A DNA stretch of 64,000 nt from Saprospiraceae bacterium (GTDB lineage: Bacteria > Bacteroidota > Bacteroidia > Chitinophagales > Saprospiraceae), in NCBI GenBank assembly GCA_022842725.1, contig JALHOZ010000002.1, positions 183,431 to 247,430 of the forward strand, in the 5' to 3' direction. Shown in pieces: positions 17,607-25,989 of the stretch (positions within the stretch are counted from its first letter, which is position 1; each line of letters opens with the position of its first letter). Under the pieces are notes generated by a model. That model saw only the letters and a list, made by a program, of their open reading frames with translations. It searched no databases and was not told the DNA's origin. The translations under genes and the position numbers were made by a program.

Positions 17607-18799
17607 TGAAAAAATTAAAAGTAGTAACCGTTGTAGGAACAAGACCCGAAATCATACGCTTATCAAGAGTGATGGCTAAACTTGACGATAGTCCGGCAAT
17701 AGAACATATAACTGTTCATACAGGTCAGAACTATGACTATGAGCTCAATGAGGTGTTTTATGAAGACCTTGGTATTCGAAAACCGGATTATTTTCTCAAT
17801 GCAGCGGGTGCGAATGCTACTGAAACCATAGGTCAAATAATTATCAATATAGATCCAATATTGGAAAAAGAAAAACCTGATGCTTTTTTAGTATTGGGAG
17901 ATACCAATAGTTGTCTTTGTGCCATTCCGGCCAAGAAAAGACATATACCCATTTTTCATATGGAAGCAGGTAACAGATGTTTTGATCAGCGCGTACCTGA
18001 AGAGACCAACCGAAAAATTGTAGATCATATATCTGATATCAATATGACGTATTCGGACATAGCGAGAGAATATTTATTGAAAGAAGGTATTCCTCCTGAC
18101 AGGATAATTAAAACAGGTTCTCCAATGTTTGAGGTATTAAACCATTACCTTCCAAAAATTCAGGAAAGTAATATATTGGCGACTTTAGGTTTGGAAAAAG
18201 AAAAATATTTTGTCGTTTCAGCACATCGGGAAGAAAATATCAGCAGTGATAAAAACTTTTTTGATTTACTTGAAACTTTACATCAAATTGCTGAAAGGTA
18301 TGGATATCCAATCATTGTGAGTACGCACCCACGTACCCGAAAACGCCTCGAATCACTGGTCACCAGTCACCAGTCACCAGTCACCAGTCACCAATCACCA
18401 GTCACCGGTCACTCATCACCCATCAACCATCACCCACTCATACAGTGGCAAAAACCAATGGGATTCAGTGATTACAATGCTCTGCAGGTCCATGCTTTTG
18501 CGGTACTTTCAGATAGTGGTACCATCAGTGAAGAGTCTTCCATACTGAACTTCAGGGCATTAAATATCAGGGAAGCACATGAAAGACCTGAAGCCATGGA
18601 AGAAGCATCTGTGATGATGACGGGTTTAAAAAAAGATCGTATATTGCAGGCTTTATTACAAGTAGGTCAGCAACAAACCGGTCAATTAAGGGATTTCAGA
18701 AGCGTAGCAGATTATAGTATGCATAATGTGAGTGACAAAGTAGTTAGAATCATCATAAGTTATACTGATTATATTAAAAGAGTAGTTTGGAGTGAATAA
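17606..18799 (+). CDS. UDP-N-acetylhexosamine 2-epimerase, non-hydrolysing (FnlC/CapG/WecB family) with internal heptamer repeat
   Basis: In the L-FucNAc route this enzyme inverts C2 to give UDP-L-FucNAc. Family motifs are VGTRPEIIRLSRV (residues 10-22), HTGQNYDYELNEVFYEDL, LGDTNSCL, HMEAGNRCFDQRVPEETNRK and LSDSGTISEESS. All are intact. Between the conserved blocks THPRTRKRLE and PLIQWQKPMGFSDYN, where relatives have about six residues, this protein has about 27 residues made of VTSHQSP-like heptapeptides. They are encoded by 12 consecutive 7-nt units (18352-18435). The loop is expected on the surface between the two GT-B-like halves, so the enzyme may still work. The start overlaps the previous stop by one base (TAATG). 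Confidence 0.9.
   Translation: MKKLKVVTVVGTRPEIIRLSRVMAKLDDSPAIEHITVHTGQNYDYELNEVFYEDLGIRKPDYFLNAAGANATETIGQIIINIDPILEKEKPDAFLVLGDTNSCLCAIPAKKRHIPIFHMEAGNRCFDQRVPEETNRKIVDHISDINMTYSDIAREYLLKEGIPPDRIIKTGSPMFEVLNHYLPKIQESNILATLGLEKEKYFVVSAHREENISSDKNFFDLLETLHQIAERYGYPIIVSTHPRTRKRLESLVTSHQSPVTSHQSPVTGHSSPINHHPLIQWQKPMGFSDYNALQVHAFAVLSDSGTISEESSILNFRALNIREAHERPEAMEEASVMMTGLKKDRILQALLQVGQQQTGQLRDFRSVADYSMHNVSDKVVRIIISYTDYIKRVVWSE
18352..18435 (+). repeat. In-frame heptanucleotide array, 12 units of 7 nt
   Basis: Five perfect GTCACCA units run from 18359 to 18393. They are preceded by one near copy (ATCACTG) and followed by six degenerate copies (ATCACCA, GTCACCG, GTCACTC, ATCACCC, ATCAACC, ATCACCC). 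Twelve units total 84 nt, or 28 codons, which keeps the epimerase frame open. Gain or loss of one or two units would shift the frame. The words resemble the short-period spacer repeats seen between genes elsewhere in the window in period, not in sequence. Confidence 0.9.
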
Positions 18800-19916
18800 A
18801 TTTATAGAGAAGGTAAAATATCAGTTAGGAAATATACCGGGGTGGCGGACTAACCGTAAACTGGTAGTGATAGAAAGTGATGATTGGGGAAGTATCAGGA
18901 TGCCTTCCAAAAGTATTTTTGATATATTAATGAAGGAGGGTGTACCTTTAGACAGCTCCACGTATAATCGATATGATTCACTAGCCAGTGAAGAAGATTT
19001 GTCCTTACTTTTTGAAGTTTTACATTCCTTCAGAGATATCAACGGAAATCCTGTAAAAATAACAGCAAATACGATTGTAGCCAATCCGGATTTTGAAAAG
19101 ATAGAGAATAGCGGATTCAGGGAATACCATTTTGAAAAATTTACAGAAACATTAAAAAGATATCCTTCTCACCAAAATTCTTTTTCTTTATGGAAGGAAG
19201 GAATGGCAGCCGGAATATTTAAGCCCCAATTTCATGGAAGAGAACATATACATGTTCCGAGATGGATGAAAGCTTTGCAGAATGAAGATTCTATTGCAAG
19301 AAAAATATTTAAGTACGGTATGTATGATTTAAGTATAGGATTGGAACGATCAGAAGCATCATTTATGGAGGCTTTGCAGATTGACTCTGCAGAAGATTTT
19401 AATTTCCAACAAAAGTATATTTCAGAAGGTCTTCAGCTTTTTGAAGAAATATTCGGATTTTCATCCAAAACCTTTATTGCGCCATGTTATGTGTGGCATT
19501 CAAAACTTAATGACACTCTTCAGCGCGGAGGGGTTCAGTCACTTCAGGGTTCATGGTATCAGTTGGAGCCCAATGTTAAGGACAACACCCTCAAAAAAAT
19601 ATTTCACTTTACAGGTGAAAAAAATAATAATAATCAATTGTATCTAACAAGAAATGTATTTTTTGAACCTTCAGAAATTAATATGGAAGATTGGGGAAAC
19701 GAAGTAATAAGTAAAATGAAAATAGCCTTCAGGGCAAAAAAACCGGCGATTATACAAGCTCATCGTATGAATTTTATAGGATTTATTGATAAAAAAAACC
19801 GGGATAAAAATCTTGTTTTATTTTCGGATGTTTTAAAACAAATCACAAAAACCTGGCCGGAAATAGAGTTTGTCAGTTCTGATGAATTGTCGGATATTAT
19901 GAAAAAAAATATTTAA
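18792..19916 (+). CDS. Polysaccharide-deacetylase-like protein, copy 1
   Basis: This protein of 374 residues has the features of a divergent NodB-like fold. The acidic motif ESDDWGSIRMPS lies at residues 28-39, and the candidate metal site HGREHIH lies at 148-154. A later block reads FIAPCYVWH, and the C-terminal part has IIQAHRMNF. No signal peptide is seen, so it is probably cytoplasmic. A clear paralogue lies at 28034-29152 with the same motifs in the same order. It starts at a GTG overlapping the epimerase gene by eight bases and is followed after two bases by an asparagine-synthase gene, suggesting that the two act on the same sugar or amide. De-N-acetylation is inferred from the motif resemblance only. 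Confidence 0.65.
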   Translation: MNKFIEKVKYQLGNIPGWRTNRKLVVIESDDWGSIRMPSKSIFDILMKEGVPLDSSTYNRYDSLASEEDLSLLFEVLHSFRDINGNPVKITANTIVANPDFEKIENSGFREYHFEKFTETLKRYPSHQNSFSLWKEGMAAGIFKPQFHGREHIHVPRWMKALQNEDSIARKIFKYGMYDLSIGLERSEASFMEALQIDSAEDFNFQQKYISEGLQLFEEIFGFSSKTFIAPCYVWHSKLNDTLQRGGVQSLQGSWYQLEPNVKDNTLKKIFHFTGEKNNNNQLYLTRNVFFEPSEINMEDWGNEVISKMKIAFRAKKPAIIQAHRMNFIGFIDKKNRDKNLVLFSDVLKQITKTWPEIEFVSSDELSDIMKKNI

Positions 19917-19918
19917 TC

Positions 19919-21811
19919 ATGTGCGGAATTACAGGATTGATTGATTTTACCCATTCAACGAAGGAGGATGAAATCGAAGGGATGACAAAAACTTTGCATC
20001 ACAGAGGGCCTGACTCATTTGGATTTGAAAATTTTCATCTTGACAAAGCTATTATTGGCTTTGGACAAACGAGGCTGGCTATTATTGATGTTTCTCCAGG
20101 AGGTCATCAGCCCATGCATTTTGAACATTTAACTTTAATATTTAACGGAGAAATTTATAATTATCAAGAAATAAAAGAAGAATTGTACAAATCGGGGCAT
20201 ACATTTTTATCTACATCTGATACGGAAGTTATTTTACATGCTTATGCAGAATGGGGAGATAAAGCTGTTGAAAAATTTATCGGTATGTTTGTTTTTGCCA
20301 TTCTTGATAAAAAGGAATTGAAAGTTAAAATATTCCGGGATAGGGCAGGAATAAAACCAATTTACTACTATTACAAAAACGGGTTATTTTTATTTGGATC
20401 TGAATTAAAATCCCTAATGAACAATTACAGATTTGATAAAATAATCAACAAAAGTGTTATTCCTACATACCTCCAATACGGATATATACCTGCTCCTCTT
20501 TCTATTTTTGAAAATTGTTATAAAATTTTACCGGGTAATATTCTAACTATTGATTTGGAAAATCAAAACATTTCTAATAATCAATATTGGGATGTAAAAG
20601 AATTTTATTTCAAGCCAAAACTTGATATTTCTTTTATTGAAGCAAAAAAAATTACACATGATTTATTAATATCAGCGTGCAATTACAGAATGGTATCGGA
20701 TGTGCCTGTTGGGGTTTTTTTAAGTGGAGGATACGATAGCACAGCGATAACTTCAATTTTACAATCACAAAGGACGGAGAAGTTGAAAACATTTACCATC
20801 GGATTATACGACGGTAATAACGAAGCAGATGATGCTAAAAATACAGCAAAATTTCTGGGAACTGACCATTATGAGTTATATTGTACCTTCAAAGATGCTG
20901 AAAATATAATACATAAATTGCCATATTTTTACGATGAACCATTTGCGGATAGTTCTGCTATTCCAACTATTTTAGTAAGTCAATTAGCAACTAAACATGT
21001 AAAAGTTGCTTTATCTGCGGACGGCGGAGATGAAGTTTTTGGTGGATACAGTGTTTATTCACAATTGGATAAAATGATGAAAATTTTAAATTTTATTCCA
21101 TCCAATATTAAACCAACTTTTAATAATTTAGGAAACTCAATATTTTTAAATTTGCCTTTTTTAAGTGAATCGACATTACATAAAATGTATTCATTTTGTA
21201 AGGCTTTAAATAGGAATGAAATTGTCCAATCTATCGAATTATTTCATCTATTAAATGAAAAACCTCAATTCTATATTAATAAGTATTTGAAAGATAAGTC
21301 AACAAATTTTATTTCACCATATATTGTTAGTGAAAAGGGGTTTCAAAACCCAATAGATGTAATCATGGCTACAGATTATATGATGTACTTTCCAAATGAT
21401 ATTTTAACAAAAGTTGACAGAGCGACAATGTCAGTTTCTCTCGAAGGGAGGGAGCCGTTAACAGACCATAGATTAATTGAACTGGTAGCACAACTTCCTT
21501 TGAAATACAAATTCGATGGAATTACCGGAAAACTAATTCTAAAAGAAATTGTGCATGAATACATACCAAAGTCCATGATGGACAGGCCAAAAACAGGATT
21601 TTCAATACCTATAAATAAATGGTTAAGAAATGACCTTTCCTATTTGTTAGATGAATATTTAAGTCATGATGCTATAAAGGAGTCAGGAATTTTTAATGAA
21701 AATTTTTTATTAAAAGAAGTTAGAAGATTTAAGGACAATAAAATGCATTATAGTACTAATATCTGGTACATTTTAATGTTCCAAATGTGGTTTAAAGAAT
21801 GGATGCGGTAG
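19919..21811 (+). CDS. asnB: Asparagine synthase, glutamine-hydrolysing (AsnB family)
   Basis: An N-terminal class II glutamine amidotransferase domain (catalytic Cys2 in MCGITG, HHRGPDS at 27-33) is followed by an AMP-forming synthetase domain with the PP-loop SGGYDST at 269-275. The usual Leu of SGGLDS is Tyr here. The length of 630 residues is normal. In polysaccharide loci such enzymes often amidate a uronic acid or another carboxyl group with ammonia from glutamine rather than making free asparagine. The position between a deacetylase-like gene and glycosyltransferases fits this, but the substrate is not known. The ATG lies two bases after the preceding stop. Confidence 0.9.
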   Translation: MCGITGLIDFTHSTKEDEIEGMTKTLHHRGPDSFGFENFHLDKAIIGFGQTRLAIIDVSPGGHQPMHFEHLTLIFNGEIYNYQEIKEELYKSGHTFLSTSDTEVILHAYAEWGDKAVEKFIGMFVFAILDKKELKVKIFRDRAGIKPIYYYYKNGLFLFGSELKSLMNNYRFDKIINKSVIPTYLQYGYIPAPLSIFENCYKILPGNILTIDLENQNISNNQYWDVKEFYFKPKLDISFIEAKKITHDLLISACNYRMVSDVPVGVFLSGGYDSTAITSILQSQRTEKLKTFTIGLYDGNNEADDAKNTAKFLGTDHYELYCTFKDAENIIHKLPYFYDEPFADSSAIPTILVSQLATKHVKVALSADGGDEVFGGYSVYSQLDKMMKILNFIPSNIKPTFNNLGNSIFLNLPFLSESTLHKMYSFCKALNRNEIVQSIELFHLLNEKPQFYINKYLKDKSTNFISPYIVSEKGFQNPIDVIMATDYMMYFPNDILTKVDRATMSVSLEGREPLTDHRLIELVAQLPLKYKFDGITGKLILKEIVHEYIPKSMMDRPKTGFSIPINKWLRNDLSYLLDEYLSHDAIKESGIFNENFLLKEVRRFKDNKMHYSTNIWYILMFQMWFKEWMR

Positions 21812-21845
21812 AATAATATGTTTCTGAATTTCATAGTGTTTTATT

Positions 21846-22922
21846 TTGAAAGAAGTTAGAAAGATTAAACATATTTGTTTTATTTCTGCCGGTCTTGCCG
21901 GTGGGGGTATGGAAAAATCTCTGACAAATATTGCAAATTATGCCGCTCTTCAAGGACATCGGGTAACGATTTTCAACTTGTTTACTACAGAAGTTTTTTT
22001 TGACTTACATCCTTCAATAAAGGTGATCTGGCCTTCAATTGACAGACAGAAATACCATAGACTAGTTTATGCATTAAAACTACTTCCCTACATACGTAGA
22101 GGTTTAAGAGAGCTGAATCCTGACACTGTTTTAAGTTTTGGAGAATGGTTTAATGGTTATGTACTCTTAGCTACCCGGTTTTCGGGAACTCCTGTTTTTA
22201 TTACAGACAGGATGGGCCCATTGCTCGATATAGGTCCTTTGTTGGAAACTGCGAGAAAAATTTTATACAAATATGCTGATGGAATCATTGCTCAAACAAA
22301 AGTTTCAGCTGAAATTTTATATAATAAAACCGGAGCAACCAAAATTAAAATTATTCCCAATGCTTTAAGTCCTGTAGATACCGAAACTTCGTTAAAAAAA
22401 AATCAAATCGTTACTGTCGGTCGGTTATCCCGCGAAAAGGGACATGTTACACTTCTCGAAGCTTTTGCAAAAATAAAAAATAAGGACTGGACCCTTCATA
22501 TTGTAGGTGACGGAAAAGAAAAGCAAAACCTGATGAAGCAATGCAAGGATTTATGTATTGAAAGTCGGGTTGTTTTTTACGGTCATTTGAAAGATTTTGG
22601 AAAAATATTGGGAGAATCCGATATTTTTGTTCTTCCTTCATTTTATGAAGGTTTTCCAAATGCGCTTATTGAAGCCATGTCAGTTCCATTGGCATCTGTC
22701 AGCAGCAATTGTGTGGCTGGTCCGGCTGATATTATTCGGCACGAACACAATGGAATGTTATACGAACCGGGTAATATTGAGGAACTAACAATTATTCTGA
22801 ATAATTTGATAGGAAATACAGATTTAAGACAATCTTTGTCCAATGAGGCTATAAAAATCAGAGAGACTCTGGAATTTAAAAAAATTGCTCAACAATATCT
22901 GGATTTCATTTTGTGTAAATGA
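21846..22922 (+). CDS. Glycosyltransferase family 4 protein
   Basis: This is a GT-B retaining glycosyltransferase of 358 residues. The N-terminal donor-independent half has the Gly-rich loop SAGLAGGGMEKSL. The C-terminal half has VGRLSREKGHVTLLEAF near residue 185 and the EX7E-type site FYEGFPNALIEAMSV near residue 275. It would add one sugar of the repeat unit at the cytoplasmic face of the inner membrane. Sugar specificity cannot be read. The start is a TTG: no ATG lies upstream of the first strand. A 34-base gap separates it from the asparagine-synthase gene. Confidence 0.88.
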   Translation: MKEVRKIKHICFISAGLAGGGMEKSLTNIANYAALQGHRVTIFNLFTTEVFFDLHPSIKVIWPSIDRQKYHRLVYALKLLPYIRRGLRELNPDTVLSFGEWFNGYVLLATRFSGTPVFITDRMGPLLDIGPLLETARKILYKYADGIIAQTKVSAEILYNKTGATKIKIIPNALSPVDTETSLKKNQIVTVGRLSREKGHVTLLEAFAKIKNKDWTLHIVGDGKEKQNLMKQCKDLCIESRVVFYGHLKDFGKILGESDIFVLPSFYEGFPNALIEAMSVPLASVSSNCVAGPADIIRHEHNGMLYEPGNIEELTIILNNLIGNTDLRQSLSNEAIKIRETLEFKKIAQQYLDFILCK

Positions 22923-22997
22923 ATATGAGATTTTGTGTGTTTGAAGTAACCATGTTTTATAAAAATTCAAAGATAAAAATTCCAGTTTCGTAAATTT

Positions 22998-24206
22998 ATG
23001 AATGTTTTACAAATTGACGTTTCTGTAAATGTTGGAAGTACAGGCAGGATTGCTGAACAAATTGGTCAGAAAATTCTGGAAAACAATGGAAAGAGTACAA
23101 TTGCATTCGGCAGATATGAGGCTGCAAGTGTTTCTGAAAAAATTAAAATAGGCACAAGATGGGAACAGGCGCACCACTTAATTATTACCCGGATTTTTGA
23201 TAAACATGGTTTGGGTTCGATTTCGGGAACTAAAACATTGATTAAAAAGATAGAAAAATTGAATCCGGACATCATTCATCTTCATCAGATACATGGGTAT
23301 TATGTTAATATAGAAATATTGTTTGGATTTCTCGCTATTTATGGAAAACCGGTAATCTGGACATTACACGATTGTTGGGCTTATACAGGACATTGTTGTC
23401 ATTATGTAAGAGTGAGATGCAAGAAATGGGAGACCGGCTGCTTCTCATGCCCTTTAAAAGGATATTACCCCCAAAGCTTGTACATAGATAACTCCAAAGA
23501 GAATTATGTATTGAAGAAACAATTATTTACTTCCATTCCAGACCTGACTTTGGTGCCAGTATCGAATTGGTTGGCAACTGAACTCTCCAGATCTTTTTTA
23601 AAAGTAAAAAATATCCACCCGATACATAATGCGATTGATGTAGAAAAATTTATTTATTCCGATCCTTCAAAACTTATACAAAAACATAACCTTGAAGGAA
23701 AAAAAATAATTCTCGGTGTTGCCAGCCCATGGAGTGCCGTCAAGGGATTGAATGATTTTTTTACACTTTCAAAAATGATGGATGATCATTATAAAATAAT
23801 ATTAATTGGTTTGACAGAGAATCAGATAAAAGATTTGCCATCCAACATCATCGGACTTACCAGATTAAATGATCCTTCAGATCTTGTAAAATATTATTCA
23901 CTGGCTGATGTATTTATTAATCCTTCGATAGCAGAGTCATTTGGTTTGGTTACAGTTGAGGCAATGGCTTGCGGAACTCCGGTGGTCGGATATAATGTCA
24001 CTGCCACACCGGAACTGATTCCACAGGGTACCGGATATTTAGTTGAAAGAGGAGATGTAAAAGGAATATTTGAGAAGGTAAAACTCATTTTGGAAAAGGG
24101 AAAAAACTATTATAGTGAAGCTTGCAGAAACAATGTAGTAAAACATTACAATAAAGATTATCAGTATGATAAATACATAGCGCTATATCAACAAAAGCTA
24201 AATTGA
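22998..24206 (+). CDS. Glycosyltransferase family 4 protein (WcaC/WcaL-like)
   Basis: This is a GT-B protein of 402 residues. The N-terminal half has NVGSTGRIAEQIG near residue 11, HLHQIHGYYVN and WTLHDCWAYTGHCCHY. This Cys-rich loop, continued by CKKWETGCFSCPLKG, is typical of a subgroup related to colanic-acid transferases WcaC/WcaL. The C-terminal half has the nucleotide-sugar site SIAESFGLVTVEAMACGTPVVG. It probably adds a hexose or deoxyhexose to the lipid-linked unit. It is preceded by a 75-base gap and followed by the amidotransferase set after 38 bases. Confidence 0.88.
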   Translation: MNVLQIDVSVNVGSTGRIAEQIGQKILENNGKSTIAFGRYEAASVSEKIKIGTRWEQAHHLIITRIFDKHGLGSISGTKTLIKKIEKLNPDIIHLHQIHGYYVNIEILFGFLAIYGKPVIWTLHDCWAYTGHCCHYVRVRCKKWETGCFSCPLKGYYPQSLYIDNSKENYVLKKQLFTSIPDLTLVPVSNWLATELSRSFLKVKNIHPIHNAIDVEKFIYSDPSKLIQKHNLEGKKIILGVASPWSAVKGLNDFFTLSKMMDDHYKIILIGLTENQIKDLPSNIIGLTRLNDPSDLVKYYSLADVFINPSIAESFGLVTVEAMACGTPVVGYNVTATPELIPQGTGYLVERGDVKGIFEKVKLILEKGKNYYSEACRNNVVKHYNKDYQYDKYIALYQQKLN

Positions 24207-24244
24207 CAAAAATAAAAATTAGAAGAATTAATTAATTTTATAAA

Positions 24245-25378
24245 ATGGCATACCAAATTTGCACTAAAACCATCATGGATACTTCAGATCCTAATATCGT
24301 TTTTGATTCTACGGGGATCAGTGATTATTATCACAATTTTCATAAAAATATTGTTCCCTACTGGCATACGGACGAAAGAGGTTACAATGAACTTATGCAC
24401 ATTGCTGAAAAAATTAAAAAGGAAGGAAAAGGCAAAGACTTTGATTGTATAATAGGTCTGAGTGGTGGATTGGATAGTTCCTACCTGACTTATGTAGCTA
24501 AGGAAATCATGGGAATCCGCCCTTTATTATTTCATGTTGATGCCGGTTGGAACACAGATAAAGCAGTAGGTAATATTGAGAAACTCTGTAATGGTCTTGG
24601 ACTAGAATTATTTACAGAGGTTATTAACTGGGAAGAGATGAAAGACCTTCAAGTGGCTTTTCTTAAGGCCCAGACACCAGGCCAGGATGGCCCCCAGGAT
24701 ATTGCTTTTTTTTCCGGGATGTATAAATTTGCACGAAAGCATAAAATAAAATATGTTTTGACAGGAGCTAATTTCTCCACTGAATGTTGTAAAGAACCAC
24801 CGGAATGGGGTGCTTATCCGGGAATTGATAAAATTTTTGTAATGGATATTTATAATAAATTTGGAAAAGGCAAACTAAAAACATTTCCAATTTTGGATAT
24901 CCTCGAGTACAAAGTTTGGTACCAGGTATTTTTAGGAATGAAAGTTTTTAAACCTCTTAATTTAGTACCTTACATTAAAAAAGACGCAGAAAATTTATTA
25001 TTTGAAAAATTTGGATGGGAAAAATTTCAACACAAACATCATGAATCCAGATTTACCCGATTTTATGAAGATTATTGGTTACCCAGAAAATTTGGATTTG
25101 AAAAAAGAAGAGCTCACTTTTCTAGTCTTATCCTAACTGGACAAATGACAAGGAATGAAGCCCTCGACAGAATTTCAAAACCGGAATTGGATGAACAAAC
25201 CTTAATAAATGAATTTGAATATGTGGCACATAAGCTTGACCTTTCGGTAGATGAACTTCAGAAATTATTTGAAGGTAAAAATAAAACCTTCAAAGACTAT
25301 AGGAATAAAAGACATATCATCAACTTAGGTGGTAAGGTTTTGACAATGTTGAAGCTTGAAAAACGATTGATACGATGA
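24245..25378 (+). CDS. N-acetyl sugar amidotransferase (WbpG/PseA family)
   Basis: This is an ATP-pyrophosphatase enzyme that converts an acetamido group of a sugar to an acetamidino group. The PP-loop is GLSGGLDSSYL (residues 71-81). Family blocks include HVDAGWNTDKAV, TGANFSTECCKEPPEWG and NLVPYIKKDAENLL. The N-terminal CTKTIMDTSDP is the usual opening of this family, though the second Cys of the common zinc site is not evident nearby. It overlaps the glutaminase gene by four bases. In Pseudomonas O5 the same three-gene set (WbpG, HisH2, HisF2) acts on a lipopolysaccharide sugar; in Campylobacter PseA acts on pseudaminic acid. The target here could be the nonulosonate, L-FucNAc or another HexNAc. 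Confidence 0.9.
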   Translation: MAYQICTKTIMDTSDPNIVFDSTGISDYYHNFHKNIVPYWHTDERGYNELMHIAEKIKKEGKGKDFDCIIGLSGGLDSSYLTYVAKEIMGIRPLLFHVDAGWNTDKAVGNIEKLCNGLGLELFTEVINWEEMKDLQVAFLKAQTPGQDGPQDIAFFSGMYKFARKHKIKYVLTGANFSTECCKEPPEWGAYPGIDKIFVMDIYNKFGKGKLKTFPILDILEYKVWYQVFLGMKVFKPLNLVPYIKKDAENLLFEKFGWEKFQHKHHESRFTRFYEDYWLPRKFGFEKRRAHFSSLILTGQMTRNEALDRISKPELDEQTLINEFEYVAHKLDLSVDELQKLFEGKNKTFKDYRNKRHIINLGGKVLTMLKLEKRLIR

Positions 25379-25989
25379 TAGGTATTATAGACTATGGTTT
25401 GGGAAATATCAAAGCATTCGAAAATATATATAATAGATTGCATATTCCTGTAAGAATTCTGCAGAATGAAAGTGATTTTTCGGACATTAGCAAACTTATT
25501 CTTCCCGGAGTAGGGGCATTTGATCACGCTATGCGAACATTTAATCAATCCGCTATGCGTGAAATTTCTGAAAAATTGGTTTTAGAAAATGAGGTCCCTG
25601 TAATTGGTATTTGTGTGGGAATGCAAATGTTGGCTAAATCCAGCGATGAAGGGAATTTGGATGGATTAGGATGGATTGATGGTGTTGTAAAACGGTTTGA
25701 CGAGTCAAAAATCAGTTTTGATACTCATCTTCCTCATATGGGGTGGAATGATGTTGAAATTGATGAAAACAACAAACTCTTTGCTGAGTTTCCCTCAAAT
25801 CCAAAATTTTATTTTTTGCATTCTTATTATTTTAAGTGTTCATATGAAGCTGATATTATTGCAACTGCACATTACGGTGAAAAATTTACCTGTGCTATTG
25901 CGCATAAGAATATTTATGGTGTACAATTTCATCCTGAAAAAAGCCACCTGTATGGAGTTAAGTTATTAGAAAATTTTTCAAAAATATAA
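25375..25989 (+). CDS. HisH-like glutamine amidotransferase subunit
   Basis: This is a class I glutaminase with an intact triad: Cys80 in IGICVGMQML, and His186 and Glu188 in VQFHPEKS. Its 204 residues match HisH. It is coupled by overlap to the WbpG-like gene before it and abuts the HisF-like gene after it with no spacing. There are no other histidine genes in the window, so it probably supplies ammonia for sugar amidination rather than for histidine synthesis. This matches the role of HisH2 in the Pseudomonas acetamidino pathway. Confidence 0.9.
   Translation: MIGIIDYGLGNIKAFENIYNRLHIPVRILQNESDFSDISKLILPGVGAFDHAMRTFNQSAMREISEKLVLENEVPVIGICVGMQMLAKSSDEGNLDGLGWIDGVVKRFDESKISFDTHLPHMGWNDVEIDENNKLFAEFPSNPKFYFLHSYYFKCSYEADIIATAHYGEKFTCAIAHKNIYGVQFHPEKSHLYGVKLLENFSKI

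Noticed and set aside
18352..18435. Assembly error as source of the heptamer array
   Set aside because: The later units are degenerate and differ from each other, and the frame is intact. Simple assembly duplication would give identical copies. Raw reads would still be needed to exclude it fully.
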